From: Pedosphaera sp. | Lineage (GTDB): Bacteria; Verrucomicrobiota; Verrucomicrobiia; Limisphaerales; Pedosphaeraceae | NCBI GenBank assembly: GCA_028293465.1 | Contig: JAQGOT010000081.1 | Span: forward strand, 1-8,416 | Direction of reading: 5' to 3' | DNA length: 8,416 bases | Shown: positions 1-6,320 of the stretch, piece after piece | Layout: each line of letters begins with the position of its first letter | Position numbering within the stretch: the stretch's first letter is position 1 | Notes under the pieces: generated by a model | What the model saw: only the letters and a program-made list of their open reading frames with translations | The model's database searches: none | What the model was told of the DNA's origin: nothing | Program-made: the position numbers and the translations under genes

Positions 1-34
1 GGTTGCCTGATAAATCATTCTTAAATTCAAGGCG

Positions 35-64
35 AGGCCCGAATTCATTCGGGCCTATTTTTTT
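35..64 (+). terminator. Intrinsic terminator of an upstream gene
   Basis: A perfect 10-bp stem (AGGCCCGAAT at 35-44 pairs with ATTCGGGCCT at 47-56) is followed by A and seven T (58-64). The two central loop bases imply that the innermost A-T pairs open. The T-run is only on the + side, so it ends a + strand gene whose 3' end lies at or before the left edge. Stop codons occur at 8-10 and 22-24 in two different frames, and I cannot tell which, if either, belongs to that gene. Confidence 0.85.
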
Positions 65-161
65 GGCGCATCATCTGGGCGGAATCCAATTGCCTCCTAA
101 ATGCCCCAAGCAGGTTGGCGAAAGCTTAACAATATTTAGCGGCAGCGGCTGAAATTAGCTT

Positions 162-623
162 ATGGGAAGGAAGCACGGTTCCCACATCATCGAATGGAGG
201 GCATCCGACAAGGCGCGTTTGGCCAATGCACTCAAAGAGATCAAGGAGGCCAAGCTTTACCAGCGGGTTTTGGCGTTGCAGTTGGTTGCCACAGGATTAT
301 CCGTCAGTGCGACGGCCCGCTCCCTCCGTTGTTCCCGGCAAGCAGTTTACCAATGGCTCGAACGTTATGGGCGGCACCATCGGATTGCGGACCTGAGGGC
401 GGCTCCAATCCCCGGCCGGCCCAAGCAGGCACCGGTCCTGACCGAGGCTCACATTTTGCGGGAGTTGGAGTGCAGCCCCGTGGCTTTGGGGTATGATGCA
501 CGGACATGGACCGTGGCATTACTGGCCCGGCACTTGCAGCAGCGCCATCAGTGTCAGATCAGTCAGCGGGCGCTGCGGTGGCGGATTAAGAAGATGGGCT
601 TGGAATGGAAGCGTGCGCGCTAG
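162..623 (+). CDS. Truncated IS630-type transposase, N-terminal DNA-binding half only
   Basis: The 153-residue product is basic and entirely helix-turn-helix. A first HTH lies at residues ~38-70 (LSVSATARSLRCSRQAVYQW). A linker with the GRPK motif (85-88) follows an IADLRAAPIPGRP segment typical of IS630/Tc1-mariner transposases. A second winged-helix part spans ~93-150 and ends in MGLEWKRAR. Family transposases are about 340 residues and continue from the WKRxRY segment into a DDE catalytic domain. Here the frame stops at that point and none of the catalytic Asp/Glu motifs exists downstream, because the peptidase gene occupies the other strand. The ATG at 162 has no clear Shine-Dalgarno. The protein may still bind DNA but cannot transpose. 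It is most likely an insertion-sequence remnant; a domesticated DNA-binding protein is less likely. I found no terminal inverted repeats. Confidence 0.75.
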   Translation: MGRKHGSHIIEWRASDKARLANALKEIKEAKLYQRVLALQLVATGLSVSATARSLRCSRQAVYQWLERYGRHHRIADLRAAPIPGRPKQAPVLTEAHILRELECSPVALGYDARTWTVALLARHLQQRHQCQISQRALRWRIKKMGLEWKRAR

Positions 624-2101
624 GGCAGGAGGAGTGCCCGGTAAAATCGTCGGCTGAGATTTGCCAGCCCGGAGTTGGTGAAATAAAACTGACCGTTGAC
701 CAGATTGTTGGTGCTGAGGGAAGTCCAACTGGTGAGATTCGTGCTGGCCTGTACAACAAAGCCGTGCGGAGCTCCGCCGCTCAGCCGGAAATAGAATTGT
801 CCGCCCGACAGCCAATGCGCGGAGTCGATCGTCACCTGGCGGAGGCTGATGTTTACGGACCAACTCACCGTCGCGCTCAACAGATTGGAGGGATCATTGC
901 GCACCAACGGCGTGAGGTCCCGCACCTGCGCCTGCAAGGTGTAGGTTCCATTCGGGAAATTTTGCGGCAGCAGGTTATGGGTGGCATTGGTCGCACCCGG
1001 CACGGCGACACCATTGGTGAACCATTGCACGCTCAGATGATGGGTGGCCGGCTGGAGGGGCGCGACGCTGAAAGCCACTGCCTGGGTGGTGGTGAGGAAG
1101 AGGCTGTTGGTCGCCGGGCTGAAGGCATCAATAGGCCTGGCTTTCTGGCAAATCGCCTTGACCAAGGCTTCCGAACAGACTTTGCAAAAGGGCAGGGGAA
1201 CGCCGAATTGATCGTCGAGGTTCCGCATGAGGCAGTCCAGTTGCGGACGGTACCAGCCGTTGGAACTCGAACGAGCGCCTTGGAACAAGCCCACCACGCC
1301 GGCATACTGGTTTGACTGCGGCGTGGGGATGGGGGTGTTTGCCGGGATCCAAGCATTCCATTTGATGGAGAGCAGGTTGGTGGTTTGGGTGGTATTGGGT
1401 TGTTGGTTGGTGACGGCCGCGAGATCGGCGTAAGCGTAGCCGTACTCATCCCCCAAGCCGCCCAAAGTGTGGCCCGACTCATGGACGGTGATTTCCGGAA
1501 ACGAGGAGGTGTCCGCGCTGGAAATGATGCAGAGTGGTCCGCCAGAGCCACCCCCGGTTGGATCATTGACCAGCAGGATCGGCAAGCCGCACTGCGGCAT
1601 CAGTGATTGGAGCAAGGCGTCCACCTTGCCCTGACCGTCCGCGTAAAGCGTGTTCTGCTGCGTATTGGGGGGGATGGTAATGATATAATCAACCAGATCA
1701 AACGAGCTGTTAAAATAGGTGTTCTTGAAAGTGGAATAGGCCGGATGGTCGGCGCCGGACTGGGCGGAGACCACGGAAATGGCGTAGGCGTTGAAGTAGC
1801 TTCGATATTCCTGATAGGGCTGGTAGGACAAGAGGTTGTTCACGGCATTGGTGGCATCGGTCAGGAATTTAGCCGTCAAATCCGTGCTGTTATACGCTTC
1901 GGAGAGCACCACAACGTTGAGCCGGTTGGAGGAGGGGCCGTTGGTCAGGATGGTGTGGAGCGTTGCCTGGGCGAGCGAGGGTCGGGGGCCGGCCAGCGCG
2001 AGGAGAAGGACGAGCGCGGCGGAAAAATAACAGGGCACGGCGGACCAGCGGGTGCGCCGAGCCGGGGCCCAAGCGTTCAGTTCGTTTTGCCAGACTTGCA
2101 T
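620..2101 (-). CDS. Secreted M64-family zinc metallopeptidase (IgA peptidase type)
   Basis: Start: I chose the ATG at 2101 (493 residues). A GTG at 2134, 7 nt after the preceding stop, would add 11 residues; neither has a clear Shine-Dalgarno. A basic segment (ARRTRW) followed by a hydrophobic run (residues ~27-38) and SLAQA (~42-46) indicates a Sec signal peptide. The catalytic motif is HESGH at 207-211, followed by GLGDEY (215-220). The two His should bind zinc, Glu208 should be the general base, and the DE pair probably supplies another ligand. Further M64-like elements are WYRPQLDCLMRN (283-294) and FCKVC (305-309). An Ig-like beta domain spans ~325-419 and a C-terminal module ending in RRFYR ~447-493. 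Known M64 enzymes include a clostridial IgA protease, but the substrate here is unknown. The gene lies downstream of the beta-helix gene in the same operon, and its stop overlaps the transposase fragment. Confidence 0.85.
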   Translation of the reverse strand: MQVWQNELNAWAPARRTRWSAVPCYFSAALVLLLALAGPRPSLAQATLHTILTNGPSSNRLNVVVLSEAYNSTDLTAKFLTDATNAVNNLLSYQPYQEYRSYFNAYAISVVSAQSGADHPAYSTFKNTYFNSSFDLVDYIITIPPNTQQNTLYADGQGKVDALLQSLMPQCGLPILLVNDPTGGGSGGPLCIISSADTSSFPEITVHESGHTLGGLGDEYGYAYADLAAVTNQQPNTTQTTNLLSIKWNAWIPANTPIPTPQSNQYAGVVGLFQGARSSSNGWYRPQLDCLMRNLDDQFGVPLPFCKVCSEALVKAICQKARPIDAFSPATNSLFLTTTQAVAFSVAPLQPATHHLSVQWFTNGVAVPGATNATHNLLPQNFPNGTYTLQAQVRDLTPLVRNDPSNLLSATVSWSVNISLRQVTIDSAHWLSGGQFYFRLSGGAPHGFVVQASTNLTSWTSLSTNNLVNGQFYFTNSGLANLSRRFYRALLLP

Positions 2102-2141
2102 GAAAGGCTGTTCGCCCGCGTTTTTCCGACCCACTGAATGG

Positions 2142-4952
2142 TCACTGGAACAGCAGCCGATAAAAGGCGTTGCCGCCGGTCGGCCCGAGCGTGACGGTGT
2201 TGGTGCCCGCGCTGGAGATCATCAGATTGGTCGCCGGCGACCAGAGGATCGGGGGCAGGAGATTGGTGGTTGTCAGGAGCACAAAACCGGGCGGGTTGGC
2301 GGGCCAGGAAATGAACGACACGACATTGGTCGTGACGGCGTGGGTGACGGCATTTGTGGTCAACACCCGGCTGGCGGAGGCGCGCAAGGACGGAGGCGGC
2401 ACCACCAGGATGCCGGTCGAAAACTCGAAGGTATTGGTCGCGTTGTCCGTGGTGGTGGCGGCGATGAACCGCCCGGGCGGGACAGTGGTGGGGGAGATCA
2501 GCGTGAAATCCGCGTGACCGGCGGCATCTGTCGTGATATTCGTCGAGCCGATAAAGGTCAGACCCTCGCCATAGCCGGAGACGTTCATCGCGACGTTGGC
2601 ATAAAATTGGAGCAGGAACGGCTTGTTGGCAGCGTAGCCATTCACCGCGCCCCGAACCGTCGTGGCGCTGTCGCCGCTGATGGCTTCCGTGGCGGTGGCC
2701 AGATTATTCACCGTCACCCCATCCGTGCTCACGTCGATGCCGAGCCCGTTGGCGGAAGAAGCGCCGTTGGAAAAAAACGAGTTGCGGCTGACAAAATTGC
2801 CGAGGCAACCATCACGGATGCGCACGCCATCATAGCCGGGAGTGCGGGTGAAGGCCAAACGGTTATCCGCGTCCGGGGTGCTGCCACCCACCCAATTGCC
2901 GCTCGCGGTGTTCAGAAAATCGATGTTGTGCAATTCGTTGCCAAGATTGCTGACGCCATCGGCCTTGGTACCGATGAAGTTGCCCTGGATGACGTTTCCA
3001 TTGGCGCCCGGATCACCGACGGAGATGCCTTCGTGGAAATTGCCGGAGATGAGGTTGCCCGCGCCGGGGATGCTGCCGCCGATGGTATTGCCCGGCGAAC
3101 CATAAAAGTAAATCCCGCCGCCGACATTGCCCAAGGCATTCCCGCCGGTGACGTCCGTGCCCAGGTAATTTCCCTGGATAAGATTTTGCGACACGCCCGC
3201 GCCCTGGAGCACGATCGCGCTGTTGGTATTGGCGGAAATAAGGTTGCGCGCCCCGGCAGTGATACCCCCAATCAGATTGGCGGGCGCATTGGAAAGGCTG
3301 ATGCCCGAGAAAGCATTGCCCAACCGCGCGGCGCCCGTCAAGTCAGTGCCGATGAAATTGCCGGCGATCCAATTGTTGCTGGCGCCAGCCCCAAAAACAA
3401 AAATGCCGCTTTGCGCGTTGCCGGAAATGAGGTTCCGCAGGGCGGGGTCCGTCCCGCCAATCGTGTTGCCCGGGACTTCGACGCGGATGCCGGCTTGGGA
3501 GTTGCCGACGGCCTTTGTCCCGGTCGAATCGGTGCCGATAAAATTGCCTTGCACGCGATTCGTCCCCGCCCCCGCAACGCCAATAAAAACGCCATTTTGC
3601 GCGTTGCCGGACAGGACGTTGCCAGCGCCGGGGGTGCCGCCGCCGACCAGATTGCCCGCCACGCCGTCCAGGTTCACGCCGCTGGCCGTATTGGCCAGGG
3701 CCTTCGCGCCGGTGACGTCCACGCCGATGAAGTTTCCCTGGACGGAGTTGCTGGTGGCGCCCGATTGGATGATGAGCACGCCGCTTTGCTGATTGCCGGA
3801 GATGACATTGCGGGCGTTCACATTGGTGCCGCCGATGAAGTTGCCGGACACGCCCGAGATCGCCACGCCGTTCGTATGGTTGCCGAGCGCCAGTTTGCCG
3901 GTGACATCCGTGCCGATGAAATTGCCCTGCACGACATTGCTGGTGGCGCCGGTGGTGACGATCAGCACGCCGCGGCTGGTGTTGCCCGAGATAATGTTTC
4001 GCGCTCCCGGATCAGTGCCGCCGATGGTGTTGCCCACCGCGCCGTACACCGTCACCCCATCCATGGCATTACTCAAGGGCGCAGCGCCGGTGGCATCCGT
4101 GCCGATGAAATTGCCCTGCACGATATTGCCGGCGGCCCCGGCATTCAGGAGGTAGATGCCGCTCTGCCCATTGCCGGAAATGATATTGCCCGCGCCCGGC
4201 GAGACGCCGCCGATCAGGTTCTGCGGCGCGGCGGAAATGACGATGCCGTTCTGCAGATTGCCCAAGCCCGCGAGACCCGTGACCGTAGTGCCAATAAAGT
4301 TGCCCTGCACCGTGTTGCCGGTGGAGGCGGGATCGACGAGGAAAATCCCGGCCGGGTTGCCACCGGAAATGATATTTCGCGCCGCAGCATTGGTGCCGCC
4401 GATGAGGTTGTCCGGGGAACGGAAGACGAACACCCCGCTTTCAACATTGCCGCGGGCGAGGGTGCCGGTGAGGTCGGTGCCGATGAAATTCCCCTGGATG
4501 ACATTGTTGCCGGAACCCTGGATGCGGATGCCATCGCGTTTGCAGCGGTTGATTGCCAACCCGCGAACAGTGTTGTCGCCGACGAGGAGGAGCAGCCCGT
4601 CGCCGTTGGCACCGACGCTCGTGCCATTCAACTCGATCCGTGGAGTGCCGACATAACCCGGTTGGGTCGTGCCATCAATGATGACCGGATCGGTGATGGG
4701 CGGGAGGGTGGAAAGCGGGCTGATGGTAAAGGGGCCGATGCCCGGAATCTGGAAGGCGATGGTATCGAGGCCGCTGTTGGCGTTGGCATCCAGGATGGCC
4801 TGCCGGAGCGAACCGCCGCCGGTGTCAGCGGTGTTGAACACCGTAAAAGTGCCGGCGGAGAGACGGGAGCCACCGGCCAGGAGAGAACAAGCCAGCAAAA
4901 GCCGGCGGCACCCAGAAAACGGAGCAAGAGCGCCTCTTGGATGAAAATTCAT
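2142..4952 (-). CDS. Secreted parallel beta-helix repeat protein with C-terminal FYR module
   Basis: The product has 936 residues. The N-terminus is a signal peptide (RR at 16-17, hydrophobic 18-27, likely cleavage near LSA-GT at ~33). A CSLREA-like opening segment follows (FTVFNTADTGGGSLRQAILD, 36-55). Residues ~126-730 are a solenoid of NxIGG...ISGN...GV.I...N.VQGNFIGTD..G...LGN repeats, with eight full units of 62-64 residues at 182-685, the pattern of right-handed parallel beta-helices. Residues ~731-850 form a beta domain with YGEGLTFIGSTNITTDAAGHADF, common after such repeats. The last ~70 residues end in NAFYRLLFQ and resemble the tail of the M64 peptidase. No catalytic residues of known polysaccharide lyases are evident, so adhesin, surface scaffold or glycan-binding roles are possible. 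A promoter candidate lies just upstream; there is no clear Shine-Dalgarno before the ATG. A much longer open frame exists antisense to this gene and is judged spurious. Confidence 0.88.
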   Translation of the reverse strand: MNFHPRGALAPFSGCRRLLLACSLLAGGSRLSAGTFTVFNTADTGGGSLRQAILDANANSGLDTIAFQIPGIGPFTISPLSTLPPITDPVIIDGTTQPGYVGTPRIELNGTSVGANGDGLLLLVGDNTVRGLAINRCKRDGIRIQGSGNNVIQGNFIGTDLTGTLARGNVESGVFVFRSPDNLIGGTNAAARNIISGGNPAGIFLVDPASTGNTVQGNFIGTTVTGLAGLGNLQNGIVISAAPQNLIGGVSPGAGNIISGNGQSGIYLLNAGAAGNIVQGNFIGTDATGAAPLSNAMDGVTVYGAVGNTIGGTDPGARNIISGNTSRGVLIVTTGATSNVVQGNFIGTDVTGKLALGNHTNGVAISGVSGNFIGGTNVNARNVISGNQQSGVLIIQSGATSNSVQGNFIGVDVTGAKALANTASGVNLDGVAGNLVGGGTPGAGNVLSGNAQNGVFIGVAGAGTNRVQGNFIGTDSTGTKAVGNSQAGIRVEVPGNTIGGTDPALRNLISGNAQSGIFVFGAGASNNWIAGNFIGTDLTGAARLGNAFSGISLSNAPANLIGGITAGARNLISANTNSAIVLQGAGVSQNLIQGNYLGTDVTGGNALGNVGGGIYFYGSPGNTIGGSIPGAGNLISGNFHEGISVGDPGANGNVIQGNFIGTKADGVSNLGNELHNIDFLNTASGNWVGGSTPDADNRLAFTRTPGYDGVRIRDGCLGNFVSRNSFFSNGASSANGLGIDVSTDGVTVNNLATATEAISGDSATTVRGAVNGYAANKPFLLQFYANVAMNVSGYGEGLTFIGSTNITTDAAGHADFTLISPTTVPPGRFIAATTTDNATNTFEFSTGILVVPPPSLRASASRVLTTNAVTHAVTTNVVSFISWPANPPGFVLLTTTNLLPPILWSPATNLMISSAGTNTVTLGPTGGNAFYRLLFQ
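2898..4409 (-). repeat. Eight tandem 63-codon (about 189-bp) coding repeats
   Basis: Units start at N-x-(I/V)-G-G, at protein residues 182, 245, 308, 371, 434, 496, 559 and 622. Lengths are 63 residues except the fifth (62) and eighth (64). Invariant or nearly invariant positions are IGG, RN/GN-x-ISGN, QGNFIGTD, TG and LGN. A partial unit precedes (from ~126) and a degenerate one follows (686-730). DNA identity between units is clearly lower than the protein pattern suggests, which fits old duplications held by selection on the fold. Three about 21-residue coils per unit is my structural reading. Confidence 0.85.
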
Positions 4953-4974
4953 AGAGTATGGAACCGGACGGGGG

Positions 4975-5002
4975 ACTATACCGAAGATTGTAGTCAGCGC
5001 AA
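4975..5002 (-). promoter_or_regulatory. Candidate sigma70-type promoter for the beta-helix/M64 operon
   Basis: On the minus strand TTGCGC (5002-4997) and TATAGT (4980-4975) are separated by 16 bp. They match the consensus at 4/6 and 5/6 positions. The predicted start near 4968 leaves a leader of about 15 nt before the ATG at 4952, which fits the absence of a clear Shine-Dalgarno. Confidence 0.5.
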
Positions 5003-5025
5003 GCCTGATCGAGAATCAATCCACA

Positions 5026-5045
5026 GCGCCGGACATGTCCGGCGC
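5026..5045. promoter_or_regulatory. Perfect 20-bp palindrome, candidate operator in divergent control region
   Basis: GCGCCGGACA at 5026-5035 is followed directly by its exact reverse complement at 5036-5045, with no spacer; flanking bases (A on both sides) break the symmetry. There is no T-run on either side and both flanking genes are transcribed away from it, so a terminator role is unlikely. Its centre is about 66-67 bp upstream of both predicted transcription starts. The cognate regulator is unknown. Confidence 0.5.
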
Positions 5046-5066
5046 ACGTCGTTGACGGTGATGAAT

Positions 5067-5094
5067 TTGACGCCTCCTTTTATTTTAGTAAATC
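5067..5094 (+). promoter_or_regulatory. Candidate promoter for the 252-residue secreted protein
   Basis: TTGACG at 5067-5072 (5/6 to the -35 consensus) is followed after 16 bp by TAAATC at 5089-5094 (3/6). Another TTGACG at 5097-5102 has TAACCA 17 bp downstream (5120-5125), and a third lies at 5052-5057. The -10 elements are weak, so the exact start is uncertain. Confidence 0.35.
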
Positions 5095-5163
5095 GCTTGA
5101 CGGCCACCGGTCGGCTGGTTAACCATCCCCGCAGACCGACAGGCGGTTTGATCCATAAAAACT

Positions 5164-5922
5164 TTGAAAACTAAAACATTAAAAATGTTGGGTGGTTTGA
5201 CAATTACCTTGGCGGTGCTTGCAAGCCAAGCGCTTTCGGCGAAGGACTCGGCTCAAATTGCCGGCTTCAAGGCAAGCCTCGCCAGCGTTAGCCCCATCGA
5301 ACTGCCCGCCAGAGCCGCGAGCCTGATCACTGCTGTGAGCGACAAGGAAAAAGAATCAACCACGATTTCGGTTGTCCGAGCAGCCGTGGGCCTGAACCCT
5401 TCCGCCGCCCCGGCCATTGTCGGCAGCGTGGCGCATGAAGTTCCGACCATGGCGCCGTTGGCGGCGGTGACGGCGGCTTCGCTGCAGCGCAAGCAAATCG
5501 GCCGGATTGCACATTCAGCTGCGGCCGGTGCGCCCGCCCAAGCCGGCAAGATTGTGGCGGCGCTGATCAAAGAGTTTCCGTCCTATTACGCGGTTGTGGC
5601 GGTGGCGGCATCCAAAGGCGCTCCGTCGGCCGGGAAGGAGATTCTGGAGGTGGTGGCCAGCAACGTGCCCGCTCTGCAAGCCTCGATTCAGAAGGCGATT
5701 GCGGGCTTCGATTCCACTGCGGGGATCATGCCCGTGGAAGCGATTTTGAACCAAGGTGCCCAGCAGGCCAAACTGACCGGGGGGGCAGCCAGCCTCGCTG
5801 GTGGCATTCAGGGGCCGCCGACGATCGGGGCGCCATTTACTCCCTTGCCCGTGACGCCGGTTGAAATCAACAGCGGCAACACGAGTCCGGAGCAACCCGG
5901 CGGGCGCTACGAATCACCTTAG
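5164..5922 (+). CDS. Secreted Ala-rich helical-repeat protein of unknown function
   Basis: I do not recognise a named family. The 252-residue frame begins with TTG at 5164. This start gives a textbook signal peptide (MKTKTLK, hydrophobic 9-24, cleavage near ALSA-K at 26-27). The first ATG, seven codons later, would lose the positive n-region, and a TGA at 5149-5151 blocks extension. No good Shine-Dalgarno is visible. The mature part (~45-181) is a series of Ala/Val-rich amphipathic helices broken by Pro or Gly, in loose repeats of ~30-45 residues (boundaries near AP or NP at 79-84, 123-124, 153-154), suggesting a helical-hairpin solenoid. The tail (~216-252) is Pro/Gly-rich, with GPPTIGAPFTPLP and a terminal PGGRYESP, which I have seen in form on other verrucomicrobial secreted proteins. 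There are no Cys and no catalytic motif. It is transcribed alone, divergently from the beta-helix operon, with its own terminator. Confidence 0.75.
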   Translation: MKTKTLKMLGGLTITLAVLASQALSAKDSAQIAGFKASLASVSPIELPARAASLITAVSDKEKESTTISVVRAAVGLNPSAAPAIVGSVAHEVPTMAPLAAVTAASLQRKQIGRIAHSAAAGAPAQAGKIVAALIKEFPSYYAVVAVAASKGAPSAGKEILEVVASNVPALQASIQKAIAGFDSTAGIMPVEAILNQGAQQAKLTGGAASLAGGIQGPPTIGAPFTPLPVTPVEINSGNTSPEQPGGRYESP

Positions 5923-5941
5923 TCGCATTTCAAATTTCGCC

Positions 5942-5977
5942 GGCCCGCTTTCCTGGTGAAAGCGGGCCTTTTTCTTT
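5942..5977 (+). terminator. Intrinsic terminator of the 252-residue protein gene
   Basis: A perfect 11-bp stem (GGCCCGCTTTC, 5942-5952, with GAAAGCGGGCC, 5958-5968) encloses a CTGGT loop and is followed by TTTTTCTTT (5969-5977). It starts 20 bp after the stop codon. Confidence 0.93.
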
Positions 5978-6003
5978 GGCGGGCATCGTGGCCGAAGGGC
6001 GGC

Positions 6004-6078
6004 GGGAATAGCAGGGAGCAGGGTGGTGTAGCGGGGAGCAAGGAGCTGGGAGCGGGGAAGCAGGGTAGCGGGGTAGGG
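6004..6078 (+). repeat. Degenerate G-run repeat tract (possible G-quadruplex)
   Basis: Nine runs of three or four G occur in 75 bp, at 6004, 6014, 6021, 6033, 6048, 6054, 6063, 6070 and 6076. They are embedded in variants of GGGAGCAGGG and GTAGCGGGG. Periodicity is irregular (6-15 bp), so this is a degenerate short-unit repeat and not a clean satellite. No coding frame or start site is associated with it. Confidence 0.6.
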
Positions 6079-6080
6079 AT

Positions 6081-6240
6081 TGCGCCTGAGAGGCTTATCC
6101 CTGGCTAACATCCGTGGCCCCTCCGGGGCAAGCGCAGCGCGAGGAATTTTGCCAAAAGCCCTTAAAGCCTGGCAGCGAGGGTTTGGCCGCAAAAGGAAGC
6201 CCTCTCTCCGTCGGCTTTGCGGGAGGTCGCTGACAGAGAT
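6081..6240. other. Non-coding stretch with short hairpin, resembling a dispersed intergenic repeat
   Basis: The intergenic region between the terminator at 5977 and the start at 6377 holds no convincing gene. In this part a GC hairpin (GCCCC 6117-6121, loop TCC, GGGGC 6125-6129) lies beside a segment reading GGATGTTAGCCAGGGATAAG on the minus strand. It resembles hairpin-plus-AGCCAGGG elements I recall as scattered between genes in Verrucomicrobiota and Planctomycetota. That similarity is from memory. Minus-strand open frames here (5914-6246 and 6095-6295) look like chance. Confidence 0.3.
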
Positions 6241-6280
6241 AGTCACCGTAAAATAGTTGATGGTTTTTGCTCAAAGGGGC

Positions 6281-6309
6281 TTGACCCCATAGCAACCTTT
6301 TAATAACCT
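6281..6309 (+). promoter_or_regulatory. Candidate promoter upstream of the sugar-phosphate transferase
   Basis: TTGACC at 6281-6286 is followed after 17 bp by TAACCT (6304-6309). The AT-rich TAATAA at 6301-6306 is an alternative -10, but its spacing of 14 bp is short. The match is modest; position, just upstream of the gene and downstream of a terminator, is the main support. Confidence 0.3.
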
Positions 6310-6320
6310 GCCATGCTTCC

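Noticed and set aside
115..138. TTGGCG followed by TATTTA as a promoter for the transposase fragment
   Set aside because: The spacer is only 12 bp and the matches are poor.
605..1315. 236-residue + strand frame
   Set aside because: It is antisense to the M64 peptidase body and has no recognisable domain. The minus strand carries HESGH and other family motifs.
2763..4577. Regular ~189-bp repeats considered as a CRISPR array or satellite
   Set aside because: The repeats are in-frame protein repeats with diverged DNA. There are no constant direct repeats with unique spacers.
4884..4896. Possible lipobox (LLAC at residues 19-22) in the beta-helix protein
   Set aside because: It lies only a few residues after RR at 16-17, so the hydrophobic region before the Cys is too short. 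Ordinary signal peptidase I cleavage near residue 33 fits better.
2052..5174. A 1040-residue + strand open frame, longer than any other in the window, with repeating ADEIALHDIAGG-like words
   Set aside because: It is the antisense mirror of the beta-helix gene. Its repeats are the complement of the GNFIGTD repeats, it crosses the divergent promoter region and runs into the 5164 gene. The minus strand has a signal peptide, a recognised repeat family and a promoter candidate. An automatic caller could pick the wrong strand here.
5914..6295. Two minus-strand frames (5914-6246 and 6095-6295) filling the intergenic region
   Set aside because: They overlap the terminator and the low-complexity G-run tract or hairpin segment, have Pro/Arg-rich unstructured products, and have no start signals.
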